DNA from: Spirosoma endbachense
GTDB taxonomy: Bacteria > Bacteroidota > Bacteroidia > Cytophagales > Spirosomataceae
Reading direction: 5' to 3'
DNA length: 64,000 nucleotides
NCBI RefSeq assembly: GCF_010233585.1
Contig: NZ_CP045997.1
Location: 7,176,914 to 7,240,913, forward strand
Shown: in pieces, positions 16,119 to 26,100 of the stretch
Position numbering within the stretch: the first letter of the stretch is position 1
Layout: the number at the start of each line of letters is the position of its first letter
Notes under the pieces: generated by a model
Told to the model about the DNA's origin: nothing
Database searches by the model: none
The model's input: the letters and a program-made list of their open reading frames with translations, nothing else
Made by a program: the position numbers and the translations under genes

Positions 16119-16865
16119 ATGATTGCACTCATCACCGGCGCTACCTCGGGTATTGGCCGCGCCACTGCCGAAGCTTTTGCGGATCTCGACTATCGCCTTA
16201 TTCTGTGTGGACGTCGTCAGGAACGTCTGGACGAATTGCAGGAATACCTCGGCGCACAAACGGCTGTCGTGACCCTGAATTTCGATGTACGCACCTGGGA
16301 CGAAGTTGAGCACGCTATCCGCACCTTACCCGACGAGTGGAAAGCCATCGACATTTTGATTAATAGTGCTGGCAATGCACACGGTATGTCACCGATTCAG
16401 GACGGCGACCCTGCCGACTGGGACCAGATGATCGACGGCAATGTGCAGGGACTGCTCTATGTCTCGAAAGCCGTAATGCCGGGTATGGTCGAACGGAAAC
16501 GGGGCCATATTGTCAATATCAGCTCGGTTGCGGGCAAAGAAACGTATGCGAACGGAGCTGTTTATTGTGCCAGTAAAGCTGCTGTTGAAGCCATCAGTAC
16601 CGGTATGCGATTAGACTTGATTCAGCATGGAATCAAGGTTACTAATATTGCCCCCGGCGCTGTAGAAACCGAGTTTTCAGTCGTCCGCTTCAAAGGCGAT
16701 AGCGAACGGGCATCCAAGGTTTACGAAGGCTTTGCTCCCCTCACGCCCGACGATATTGCCGACGCTATTGTCTATGCTGTAACGGCACCCGCCAACGTTA
16801 CCATTGCCGACATGACCATTCTGGCTGGTGCACAGGCCGCAGCTACAACCATCTACCGAAAGTAA
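16119..16865 (+). CDS. Short-chain dehydrogenase/reductase (YdfG-like)
   Basis: 248 residues, classical SDR length. The nucleotide motif TGATSGIG is at 7-13, NSAG at 82-85, catalytic Ser in NISSVAG at 135-136, and YCASK (Tyr149, Lys153). GRR at 31-33 favours NADP(H). The sequence resembles the serine/3-hydroxy-acid dehydrogenase YdfG group, which oxidises 3-hydroxy acids or reduces malonic semialdehyde; the exact substrate is uncertain. It stands alone and converges on the defence gene pair. Confidence 0.9.
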   Translation: MIALITGATSGIGRATAEAFADLDYRLILCGRRQERLDELQEYLGAQTAVVTLNFDVRTWDEVEHAIRTLPDEWKAIDILINSAGNAHGMSPIQDGDPADWDQMIDGNVQGLLYVSKAVMPGMVERKRGHIVNISSVAGKETYANGAVYCASKAAVEAISTGMRLDLIQHGIKVTNIAPGAVETEFSVVRFKGDSERASKVYEGFAPLTPDDIADAIVYAVTAPANVTIADMTILAGAQAAATTIYRK

Positions 16866-16938
16866 ACCGATTGGGTTTTGTTTCGCTATCCGTGATGAAA
16901 CTCGAAACAGAACCCGATTTGTTACTGGCTCAGGTTAA

Positions 16939-17751
16939 TCAAATGAGATCGGGAAAATTGGCTCGCACCATAGCGGCAAATGGCTGGGTGTCCTTAGCAG
17001 CTTTAGCCTTAAATAGTTTGGCGATCTGGATAAGGCTTTCTATAACTTCCCAGGGCTGTCCACTTTGCTGTGATAATAGTAAACGCTCGTTTGCGGTCAT
17101 TACTACCGGGTCAAACCCAGCCAAAAAGATATTATTTCTTACGTTTTGCAAATAAGCTTCCCGTATTCTATTCAATTCACTGCGATCTATCCCAAATCCT
17201 GCGATGGATAATTTTCCGCGATTGCTTTGCCCTACGGGAACATGACGATTGAATGTTATGTGATTTTCGGGGTTATCTACCGAAGGGTGTAGAAGTGTTG
17301 AGGATTCGCTCTTATAATCGAACGTGTGGTTTTGAGCTCGATTCGCTTCGTCTTCGAGTGGAAAATAGTTTTTCTTAAACCGCTGGTTGCAAATCTGACA
17401 TGAAAAGAACAGATTAGTCCACTCATAAGCCAGCCAATAATAACCCGGACGAATAAGCTTGCCACTGCGTGTTTTTGTAAAGCCTGCCTTTGGTCGAAAA
17501 TGCTCAACATCGCCGTAACCATTAGCCGTAAAATCAGCTTCACAAAAGCAGCATTTTCCATGCTGATCGTCAATGAGTTTTTGCTTTACAGACTCATGAC
17601 CATAAATAGACGATAAAATCGTAAACGTAGACGCTCCGCTGTTGTAATCGTTTGGGCTAGCATCGTATAATCGGCAGTTCTCTGTTTTTTCTGGAATACC
17701 TTTATCGATCAGTACAGCCGGAATAGTATCGGATTTAGCGACTTGAATCAT
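16939..17751 (-). CDS. HNH nuclease, PtuB-like (Septu-type defence)
   Basis: 270 residues, no signal peptide. The HNH module is clear: a Cys cluster CCFC (67-70), DVEHFRPK with His84, then CQICNQRFKKNYFPL (Cys118, Cys121, Asn122), the zinc-braced layout of PtuB and retron-associated HNH proteins. It overlaps the upstream AAA ATPase gene by 4 nt (ATGA), the usual ptuA-ptuB arrangement. By family knowledge, PtuA and PtuB together cleave DNA or otherwise stop phage growth after an infection trigger. The C-terminal half (about 180-270) is helical without a recognised domain. No retron reverse transcriptase lies nearby. Confidence 0.82.
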   Translation of the reverse strand: MIQVAKSDTIPAVLIDKGIPEKTENCRLYDASPNDYNSGASTFTILSSIYGHESVKQKLIDDQHGKCCFCEADFTANGYGDVEHFRPKAGFTKTRSGKLIRPGYYWLAYEWTNLFFSCQICNQRFKKNYFPLEDEANRAQNHTFDYKSESSTLLHPSVDNPENHITFNRHVPVGQSNRGKLSIAGFGIDRSELNRIREAYLQNVRNNIFLAGFDPVVMTANERLLLSQQSGQPWEVIESLIQIAKLFKAKAAKDTQPFAAMVRANFPDLI

Positions 17752-19034
17752 TGGCTCTGCTGCTTACTACGCAAGATGTCGGCTAATTGCTGAATAATTG
17801 TTTCTGCCTGTATTTCAGCCTGATCACGCCCAACCGGAACAAAGCCAATTCTTGTGTCTAATTCGTCTAACCGGGCTTTTTGTGTTGCCGTCAGTGCCTG
17901 TTTCGACAGCAGTGTGTCGCGCTCCGTTCGCAGCTCAGTTAGTGGTTCCGACCGACTTGATACATGACCAAACAGATCACTATTCAAAATCTGGTCAACA
18001 CTCCATTTACTGACATCCACAGAATCGTTGACAACTACTGTTTGATCGCCTTCGCGTTTGAGCAGAATGATATTCGTGTCTTGTGGCTGTTCTTCAGCAG
18101 CTACGACAATCAAGGGGCTATGGGCCGTAACGATAAACTGCGTATTGGGAAACGTCTCGGTCAAAAACTTGATGATGTTTCGCTGAAACTTCGGGTGCAG
18201 GTGCAGATCGATTTCATCCACTAAACAAACAGCCGGTTCGGCAAGTGGATTTTCACTATCCGGATACCGGTCAAGCAAGCCTTTGGCAAAATCAACCATC
18301 CAGGCAATGAGGGTTTTATAACCTAGACTTAGCTCATGAAGGCGGACATCTCCGTAGTTAGTTTTAAAGAAGACCTTGGGCGTACCGGTTTCGGTGCTTA
18401 TATAAATATCCGAAGCCTCCTGACTAAACAACTCCTTTAAAACATTAAGTACAGTGTCAAAACGATGTTTAAATTTAGGTTCTTTAAGAGAAATATAGTC
18501 TGCCTGAACTAGCCATTCTTCCGCATTGATGAGATCGTTATTCTCAGAAAAAAAATTCGTTATATAATTCGGTTTCTTCTCGGTTATAGCCGACGAACTT
18601 ATTCTACGAGCAGCGTTATAAGCGAAAATATCCATTTCTATCTCATACTTGCGCGTAAATCTAAAAGTAGATCCTGTATCATATTTTACGCCATTCCCCC
18701 ACTTCATACCACTGTTGACGATGAATCCGGTTTGGATATCTTCGTTCTTTTTAGAAAGTACTCCGTCTATTTTTACCCCTATAGATTCTTCATTAAAACG
18801 CCACAATTCCGTAAAATCAACGCCCGTTTCAAGGACAGTTTGCTGGTTTTGAGCCAGTATTACCAATCCCTTCAACACCGTCGTCTTTCCCGTTCCATTA
18901 TCACCCAAAATCACATTCCAGCGGGCGACATTACCGGCTTTATCGGTAAAGTTGATCTTCTGCTTCGTGCCAAATGAACGAACATTTTCCAGTGAGATAC
19001 TCTTGAACCAAACGCGAGGATTTTCAGTAGCCAT
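17748..19034 (-). CDS. AAA (ABC-like) ATPase, PtuA-like (Septu-type defence)
   Basis: 428 residues. Walker A GDNGTGKTT is at about 44-52, an ABC-signature-like HELSLGYK lies mid-chain, Walker B is CLVDEIDLHLHP, and the H-loop is TAHSP. The order and spacing are those of the SMC/OLD-like ATPases used in PtuA and related defence systems. The C-terminus holds a charged coiled-coil-like tail (LRTERDTLLSKQ). No TOPRIM domain is visible, which argues against OLD/Gabija and for Septu, where the nuclease is the separate HNH partner. It is first in the pair and divergent from ruvA. Confidence 0.8.
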   Translation of the reverse strand: MATENPRVWFKSISLENVRSFGTKQKINFTDKAGNVARWNVILGDNGTGKTTVLKGLVILAQNQQTVLETGVDFTELWRFNEESIGVKIDGVLSKKNEDIQTGFIVNSGMKWGNGVKYDTGSTFRFTRKYEIEMDIFAYNAARRISSSAITEKKPNYITNFFSENNDLINAEEWLVQADYISLKEPKFKHRFDTVLNVLKELFSQEASDIYISTETGTPKVFFKTNYGDVRLHELSLGYKTLIAWMVDFAKGLLDRYPDSENPLAEPAVCLVDEIDLHLHPKFQRNIIKFLTETFPNTQFIVTAHSPLIVVAAEEQPQDTNIILLKREGDQTVVVNDSVDVSKWSVDQILNSDLFGHVSSRSEPLTELRTERDTLLSKQALTATQKARLDELDTRIGFVPVGRDQAEIQAETIIQQLADILRSKQQSQ

Positions 19035-19185
19035 ATTTCGATAAAACAGTAAGAGCTAATATATCAGGCCGGTTTCGGTAACCCACACCCAGCTTTTCTC
19101 CGATCCATTCCTATCAAAAGTCGCACTTTTTTCGTATATTTACTCAATTGTATTAGCTTCGATTACAAGCCTTTTTAACGTCTGA

Positions 19186-19776
19186 ATGATTGCTTACTTA
19201 GACGGAGTGCTGACCTACAAAGAAACGACGTACGTCATTATCGATGTACATGGTGTAGGATACGCAGTCCATATCTCCCTCCAAACTTATTCGACACTGC
19301 CCGGCGGTGGCGAACGCGTTAAATTATTTACGCACCACCTTTTCCGCGAAGACGCCCAGATACTATACGGATTTGCCATCGCCGACGAAAAAGCACTGTT
19401 TCTGGATCTGATTGGCGTTTCGGGCGTTGGTCCGAACACAGCGCTGGGTATGCTATCGGCGATGCAACCAGCCGACCTGCGGCTGGCCATTCTGGGAGAG
19501 AACGTTCGGGCGGTACAGGCCATCAAAGGTATTGGTGCCAAAACGGCCCAGCGCATCATTCTCGAGCTACGCGATAAAATGAAAAAATCGGGCGTTGTTC
19601 CCGACGGTCCGACATATCGTCAGCAACCAGCAGGCAACCCTGTTCGCGAGGAAGCCCTGGCGGCCTTGGTCGCACTGGGCTTTCCGAAACCAACAGCCGA
19701 GAAGAGTGTAGACGATGCCCTGAAAGCCGACCCAAATCTGAGCGTAGAGGATGTTATCCGGCGAGCATTGCGGTAG
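19186..19776 (+). CDS. ruvA: Holliday junction branch migration protein RuvA
   Basis: 196 residues, normal length. The N-terminal OB domain (MIAYLDGVLTYKE, then HGVGYAVHIS), helix-hairpin-helix repeats (LIGVSGVGPNTAL and IKGIGAKTAQRIILELRDK) and the C-terminal RuvB-binding three-helix domain (REEALAALVALGFPK) are all present. RuvA binds four-way DNA junctions and loads the RuvB motor. The ruvA-sprA adjacency is a known Bacteroidota gene order. Confidence 0.97.
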   Translation: MIAYLDGVLTYKETTYVIIDVHGVGYAVHISLQTYSTLPGGGERVKLFTHHLFREDAQILYGFAIADEKALFLDLIGVSGVGPNTALGMLSAMQPADLRLAILGENVRAVQAIKGIGAKTAQRIILELRDKMKKSGVVPDGPTYRQQPAGNPVREEALAALVALGFPKPTAEKSVDDALKADPNLSVEDVIRRALR

Positions 19777-20118
19777 ACTTTTGCTGGCTTACCGCAATAG
19801 GTCAGGCTGTATCTTCTCCTTGCCAGCCAGCAATTTAACTGACTTTTTGGGCTTAATTATGACCCTTACTATCGAAGTGGTTACACCTTTCACAGGCTCT
19901 TTAGTAAACACTATATCGAAACTAAGGAAACATCTGAATTAAAATCCGATGAAATTCGCCTAATTTTACGATCGGTCGAACGGAAACAACAACTCATGAA
20001 CGATTGTTTGCTCTTCTTTTAAAAAATCTATCAATCGATTAGACGATTGGCTCGATTTTGGCCGTTTAAGGTAAGGCGTCTGAACGCACTACCACTACCG
20101 AACCTGAAAGTATCGTCA
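19777..20118. other. 340-bp spacer upstream of sprA
   Basis: No gene recognised. TAATTTTA near 19962 is one base from the TAnnTTTG -7 consensus and could drive sprA. The frame of sprA remains open back to a TTG at 20047. Confidence 0.35.
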
Positions 20119-23100
20119 ATGGTGAACCCTTACCTTGTTCACAAATACTTAATGAATACCTGTTTCCCAGCCGTAGGGAGAATTGTGTTTACACGAAACA
20201 GGACGCTAATACCCATACTATGGATTGTACTGGGTACTAGTCTGGCTATAGCTCAAAACCAGCCAGCTACCCCTACTCGGCGGGGGGCAGCTGGCCGTCG
20301 TCAACAGGCCGCTCAGGATTCTGCCCGTGCCGAAGCCCGGCGACGTGCCACGATGCGGGCCGACTCGATCAAACAGGCCATAAAAGACCGAACGGATAGC
20401 ATCAGGGCTGTTCGTAGTGCCAATCGACGGCCAACCGTCAACTGGCCAGACCGGCGTGCCACGCGTTTTTCAGAACGACCATCCCGATCACCGTTTATCC
20501 TGCGTGATCCAAAGGGTGTTTCGACCGACTTTCATTTTGACCCCGAGGGCAAAGTCAATATTGCAGAACGTGTTCGTTCGGGCGTATCACTGTCGGGCCC
20601 TCCTACCCCAAACAGCGTACAGGGACGAACGAATATCGCTACACCGGGCAGTTCGACGGCTGTATCTCCGGATGCAGCCGCACCGGGTACTACGACACCA
20701 GGCACTATTTCACCCGGTATTCCTGTACCGGGCCTGGCACTCCCGCCGTCGCAGTTTGGCATGCCATACCGACCCTCTGAGTCAGTTCCCCTATCGACCT
20801 ATAACCAGCTTCAGAACCAGCGCGTCGGGCAAAACGTGTTGCGTGAGTATAGCGCCCGCAGCGAAGGGCAAAGCGCGGTAACTGGCCGGGGGTTAATTCC
20901 AAAATTAGAACTCCCGCCTGTTATTGATCGATTATTTGGTGGCAGCAATATCGATTTTAAACCCAATGGTTTCGTTACCCTCGATTTTGGCTACCTCTAT
21001 CAATTTATCGATAACCCGGTACTACCCATACGCCAGCGACGGAACGGCAATTTTCTCTTTAATGAGCAGATCAGTATCAATTTCAACGGTAAAATCGGCG
21101 AAAAACTGGGCGTATTAGCCAATTTCGACACAAAAGCGAGTTTCAATTTTGAAAACGCGTTAAAAGTAAACTATAAACCTGGCGGTGGATTACCAGCCTT
21201 CGGTACAGGTCAGGGGCTACCTAATCTACCCAATTTACCAACTACGCCCAACCTGCCGGGCGTTCCGGGAGCGAATGGAAGTTTACCCGGTTTTACGCCC
21301 CAGAACGAAAGCATTTTGCAGGGGCTGGAAGTTGGTAATATTAGCTGGGCCGTTAACAGTCAGCTGATTCCGGGGGTGCAGAACCTATTTGGGGTTAAAT
21401 CGCAACTGCGTTTCGGCAAACTGAACGCAACGGTGGTGTTATCCCAGCAACGATCACGCAAGGCCGAAATCGTGTTGAGGGGTGGTACTTCGAACCGGCC
21501 CTTTGAAATTCGGGCGGACCAATATGATGAAAACCGACACTTCTTCCTGTCGCAGTTTTTCCGGAATATTTATGAGCAATCACTCAAGTCATTACCACAG
21601 GTAACGTCTGGTGTAAACGTTACCCGGATTGAAGTCTACGTCACTAACCGTACCAACACAACCGAATCGCTGCGCAATATTGTTGGGTTCCAGGATTTAG
21701 GGGAAGGTAATCCATACAATCAAACGAACGCCAATCTCCAGCCATTTTCACGCAATGCCCGAACTCCTGCCGATAATGCAGCCAACGGATTATTTACCAA
21801 ACTGACGGGAAATGCAAATGCACCGTTCAGACAGGTCGACCAAACGTCCGACCAGCTGACCACTTCGTATGGTTTGGCCAAAGGAACGGATTATGATTTC
21901 CTGAGAGGCTCGAAGCGCCTGACTGACCGTGAATACAAGCTTCAGGCCGATCTGGGTTATATTTCGCTGGTGACCCCGTTGCGCAACGACGAAATTCTGG
22001 CGGTTGCTTACGAATACACCTATCAGGGCCGTCGCTACAAAGTTGGTGAACTGACCGAAGACTATCAGTCCCGTAAGGATGATGAAGTGTTGGTGCTGAA
22101 ATTGTTGAAATCATCGACCATACGCAACAACCTCCAGTTGCCCATGTGGAACCTGATGATGAAGAACATTTACTCGCTCAATACGGCACAGATTGTTCGG
22201 CAGGGATTTCAGTTACGGATTATTTACAAAGATGATCTGACCGGTATCGATAACCCCAATCTTCAGGAAGGTCGCCTGACGCAGAACCGACCGCTGGTGC
22301 AGGTATTCGGTATGGACCGACTAAACCAGCAACTAGACGCACAACCCGACGGCAACTTTGATTTTGTCGAAAACATTACGGTCGATAGTCGATACGGGAA
22401 GGTTATCTTTCCTGTGCTGGAACCCTTCGGCTCCTACCTGGAACGACAGTTTGGGGCTGATGAGGATGCACTAAAAGCGAAGTACGTTTTCAATCAACTC
22501 TACAAAACAACCCTGGCCGACGCGCAACAACAGGCCGATCGGAATAAATTTTTCCTGAAGGGATCTTTCCAGTCAGGCAGCGGTGCCGAAGTTCAATTAC
22601 CGTACGGTGTCAATGAACAGTCGATCACCGTAACGGCCGGTGGTGTACCACTCTCACCGGGTGCCGACTACGTTTTCGAGGCCCAGACCGGCCGCTTGCG
22701 TATCGTCAACGAAAGTGTCAGCAATTCGGGTCGCGAAATCCGGATCAGCTACGAACAACCTGACCTGTTCCAGAATCAGATCCGGTCGTTGATCGGTACT
22801 CACCTGGACTATACCATCAACCGTGACATAAGCCTTGGCTTTACGGCCATGCACATGAAAGAAACCCCCGCAGGTTATCTGACTCGGGTCGCGCTTGGTA
22901 ATGAACCCGTCAACAACACCATTCTTGGACTAAGTGCCAATATTCGGAAAGATGTACCGGGTTTAACCCGGCTGCTGGATAAGCTACCGATGGTGCAAAC
23001 GAAAGAATTGTCGACCATTCAGGTCAGCGGAGAAGTCGCTCAGCTGCTGCCCGGCACCAACCCCCGCGCCCGAAACGAAAGTTATCTGGACGATTTTGAG

Positions 23101-26100
23101 GCTGCCCGGACCATTTTTGATTTGACACGTCAGCCAACACGCTGGCGGCTGGGGGCAACTCCCCAACAGTTTCCTCAAGGTTCATTCCAGACTCCGCTGG
23201 AATCAGCCTATAACCGGGCCCGGATGTCGGTCTACTCCGTCGACCCGACTCTCTATACGCCCGGCTCGCAGGGTGTCGTATCGAATGTCGATCCGGATGA
23301 GGTCAAGAAAAACGTCTATGAACGGTATTTCCTGCCGCAGGATTTATTCCCCGGCCGATCGGTTCGTCCCGTCCAGTTACCCGAAAGTATTCTGGATGTA
23401 TCGTTTTTTCCGGCAGAACGGGGTATGTACAATTACAACCCCAACCTTGACCCGAACGGCCGATTACCCAATCCAAGGCAAAATTTTGGGGCCGTTACAC
23501 GAGCTATTGCATCGGATATCGACTTCGATAACGCCAACATTGAAAACCTAACGTTCTGGCTCATGGACCCGTTTGTTCAGGGCACTGCCGGGGTAGTTCG
23601 GGGTAGTAGCGACCCTACCGTTCAGAATACGAGTAACACCAAGGGGGGCAAACTCTTCTTCAACATCGGCGACGTTTCGGAAGATGTCATTAAAGACAGT
23701 CGGTATGAGTTTGAGAACGGTTTCCCAATCGATTCGACGGTTAATTCACGCAACCCAGGAACGGAGCAAACTGCCTGGGGCCGCGCACCGAATCAACAGT
23801 TTGTCACAAACGCCTTCCAGAGTGGAGGTCGCGAAAGGCAGGATATCGGTCTGGACGGTTTAGGGAATACAGCCGAAAAAACGCGCTTCCAGAGTTATTT
23901 AAATACGATCCGAACCAGGGTTTCTAATCCAATGGCGCTTTCTGCCATTGAACAGGATCCGGCTGGTGATGACTTCAAGTTCTATCTGGGCGAAGAGGCC
24001 GACCAGCAGAAATACATCGTAGCCCGGTATAAAAATTACATGGGCATGGAAAACAACTCGCCCGAAAACACATCCACGAATCAGTTTTTAACCCCCGCGT
24101 CGTCGACGTTACCCGACATTGAAGACCTCAACATCGACAATACGATCAACGATACCGAGGCTTATTATGAATATGAACTTGATCTGCGTCCGGGCAAACT
24201 GGCCGTTGGCCAGAATAAATATATTGTTGACCAGGTAACCGTGCCGTCAGAAGGAGCGCCGGGAGGGGTTGTTACCTGGTATCAGTTCCGGATTCCGATT
24301 CGGGAGCCAACACGTAAAGTAGGAGGTATCAATGGCTTTAAATCCATGCGATTCATCCGGATGTACATGACGGATTTCGAAGAGCCGGTTGTGATGCGGT
24401 TTGCCGAATTACAAATGGAAGCCAACCAATACCGTAAGTATACTGGAGACCTGAATCAGCGTGGTTTACAGGAAGTTCCTGAACCCTACGATGCCCAGTT
24501 TACTGTTTCGACGGTTAACATCGAGGAAAACAGCAGCACCCAGGCAGCTCAGCAGGGAGGAGAAAAATACATCTACACCGTTCCGCCGGGTTACGTTCGT
24601 GACCGCGATTATACGCAGGTCAGTACGGTCGAACTCAATGAGCAGTCGATGCGTATGAGTGTAACCAACCTGCGCGATGGCGATTCACGCGGTGCCTTCC
24701 GCAATACGAACATGGACTTGTTGTTCCGCGAACGGATCAAGATGTTCCTTCACATGCACAATCCCGATAAAGAAGATGGCCAGGTATCCGCTTTCGTTCG
24801 GTTAGGAACCGATTATACGGACAACTATTACGAAATCGAAATTCCGAATCTCATCCATACTCCGCCTAACCTCACGGGTGATGCGGCCAATGATGAAGCG
24901 TTACGCTTACAGGTCTGGCCCGAAGCCAACAACCTGGATCTGGCGCTGGAAGAACTGATCAATTTGAAAGCGAGTCGCAACCGCGAGCTTACCCGCCGAA
25001 CATCACTGCCCTATAGTCTGATGTCGGCCGACGGGCATTATAGACTCACCGTAGTTGGAAATCCGGATTTGAGCGCAGTACAGTCAGTTATGATCGGGAT
25101 GCGAAACCCAAAAATACTTGGCGATGGCGAACGTCCGAAGTCATTTACCATTTGGGTCGATGAGCTACGAGCCTATGGCTACGACCAGCATGCCGGGATG
25201 GCTGCCATTGGGTTTGTAAACATGAAACTGGCCGATGTGGCAACCGTAACGGCTTCCGGCCGAATAACAACCTTTGGCTTTGGTGGTGTCCAGACCCGTA
25301 TCGGTGATCGTGCCCGCGAAACAACATCCGAATTTGGTGTTTCATCGGCGATCTCACTGGACAAATTCCTGCCGCAAAACTGGGGATTCCGGATTCCGTT
25401 GTATGTCAATTACGATCACCGGAATGTAGATCCTCATTTTGATCCGCTTGACCCTGATACGCCCCTGGAAACGTCGCTGTCGACAAAAGCCGAAGGAGCC
25501 GAGCGTACTAGTTATCGGCAGTTGGTGCAGGATAATACCACACGCCGGGGCTATAACTTCTCAAACGTCCGAAAGGTAAAGACCAGTCCAAATGCGAAAT
25601 CACATTTCTACGATTTCGAGAACCTGGCTTTTACCTATGCTTATAACGACATGAAGCGGACCAACATCCTGACGCAGGAGTATCTGCAACAGCAGACGCG
25701 TGGTGGTATTGCGTATACATACAGTGGTCAGCCTAAAACGTTCGAGCCATTCCGGAATAAAGCCTCTTTCGACGCGCCTTACCTGCGCTGGCTGAAAGAT
25801 TTTAACCTGACCCCACTGCCAACGCTCGTGTCCATTCGCACGGACATGGATCGGAGTTTCATTAAAACACAACTTCGCTCTTCGGACCTGACAACCAACG
25901 GCATAGCACCACAATACGAAAAATATTTCCTGTTCAATCGGTATTATGACCTGACCTGGAACCTGACACGGAGCCTGGTATTAACGTATAAAGCGCAGGC
26001 CAATGCTATTATTGACGAACCGGCGGGCGACATAAACACGCAGGCCAAACGCGATTCGATTATTAATAGCATCAAACATCTGGGCCGGATGAAGAACTTT

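Noticed and set aside
16871..17155. 94-codon plus-strand frame overlapping the HNH nuclease gene
   Set aside because: It is antisense to a clear nuclease frame with zinc-ligand motifs and has no recognisable features.
16939..19034. ATPase/nuclease pair as OLD-type or Gabija system
   Set aside because: The ATPase has no TOPRIM domain and the partner is an HNH nuclease, not a UvrD-like helicase.
20417..20881. 154-codon frame within sprA
   Set aside because: Alternative frame of the Arg/Pro-rich sprA N-terminal region; high-GC codon shadow.
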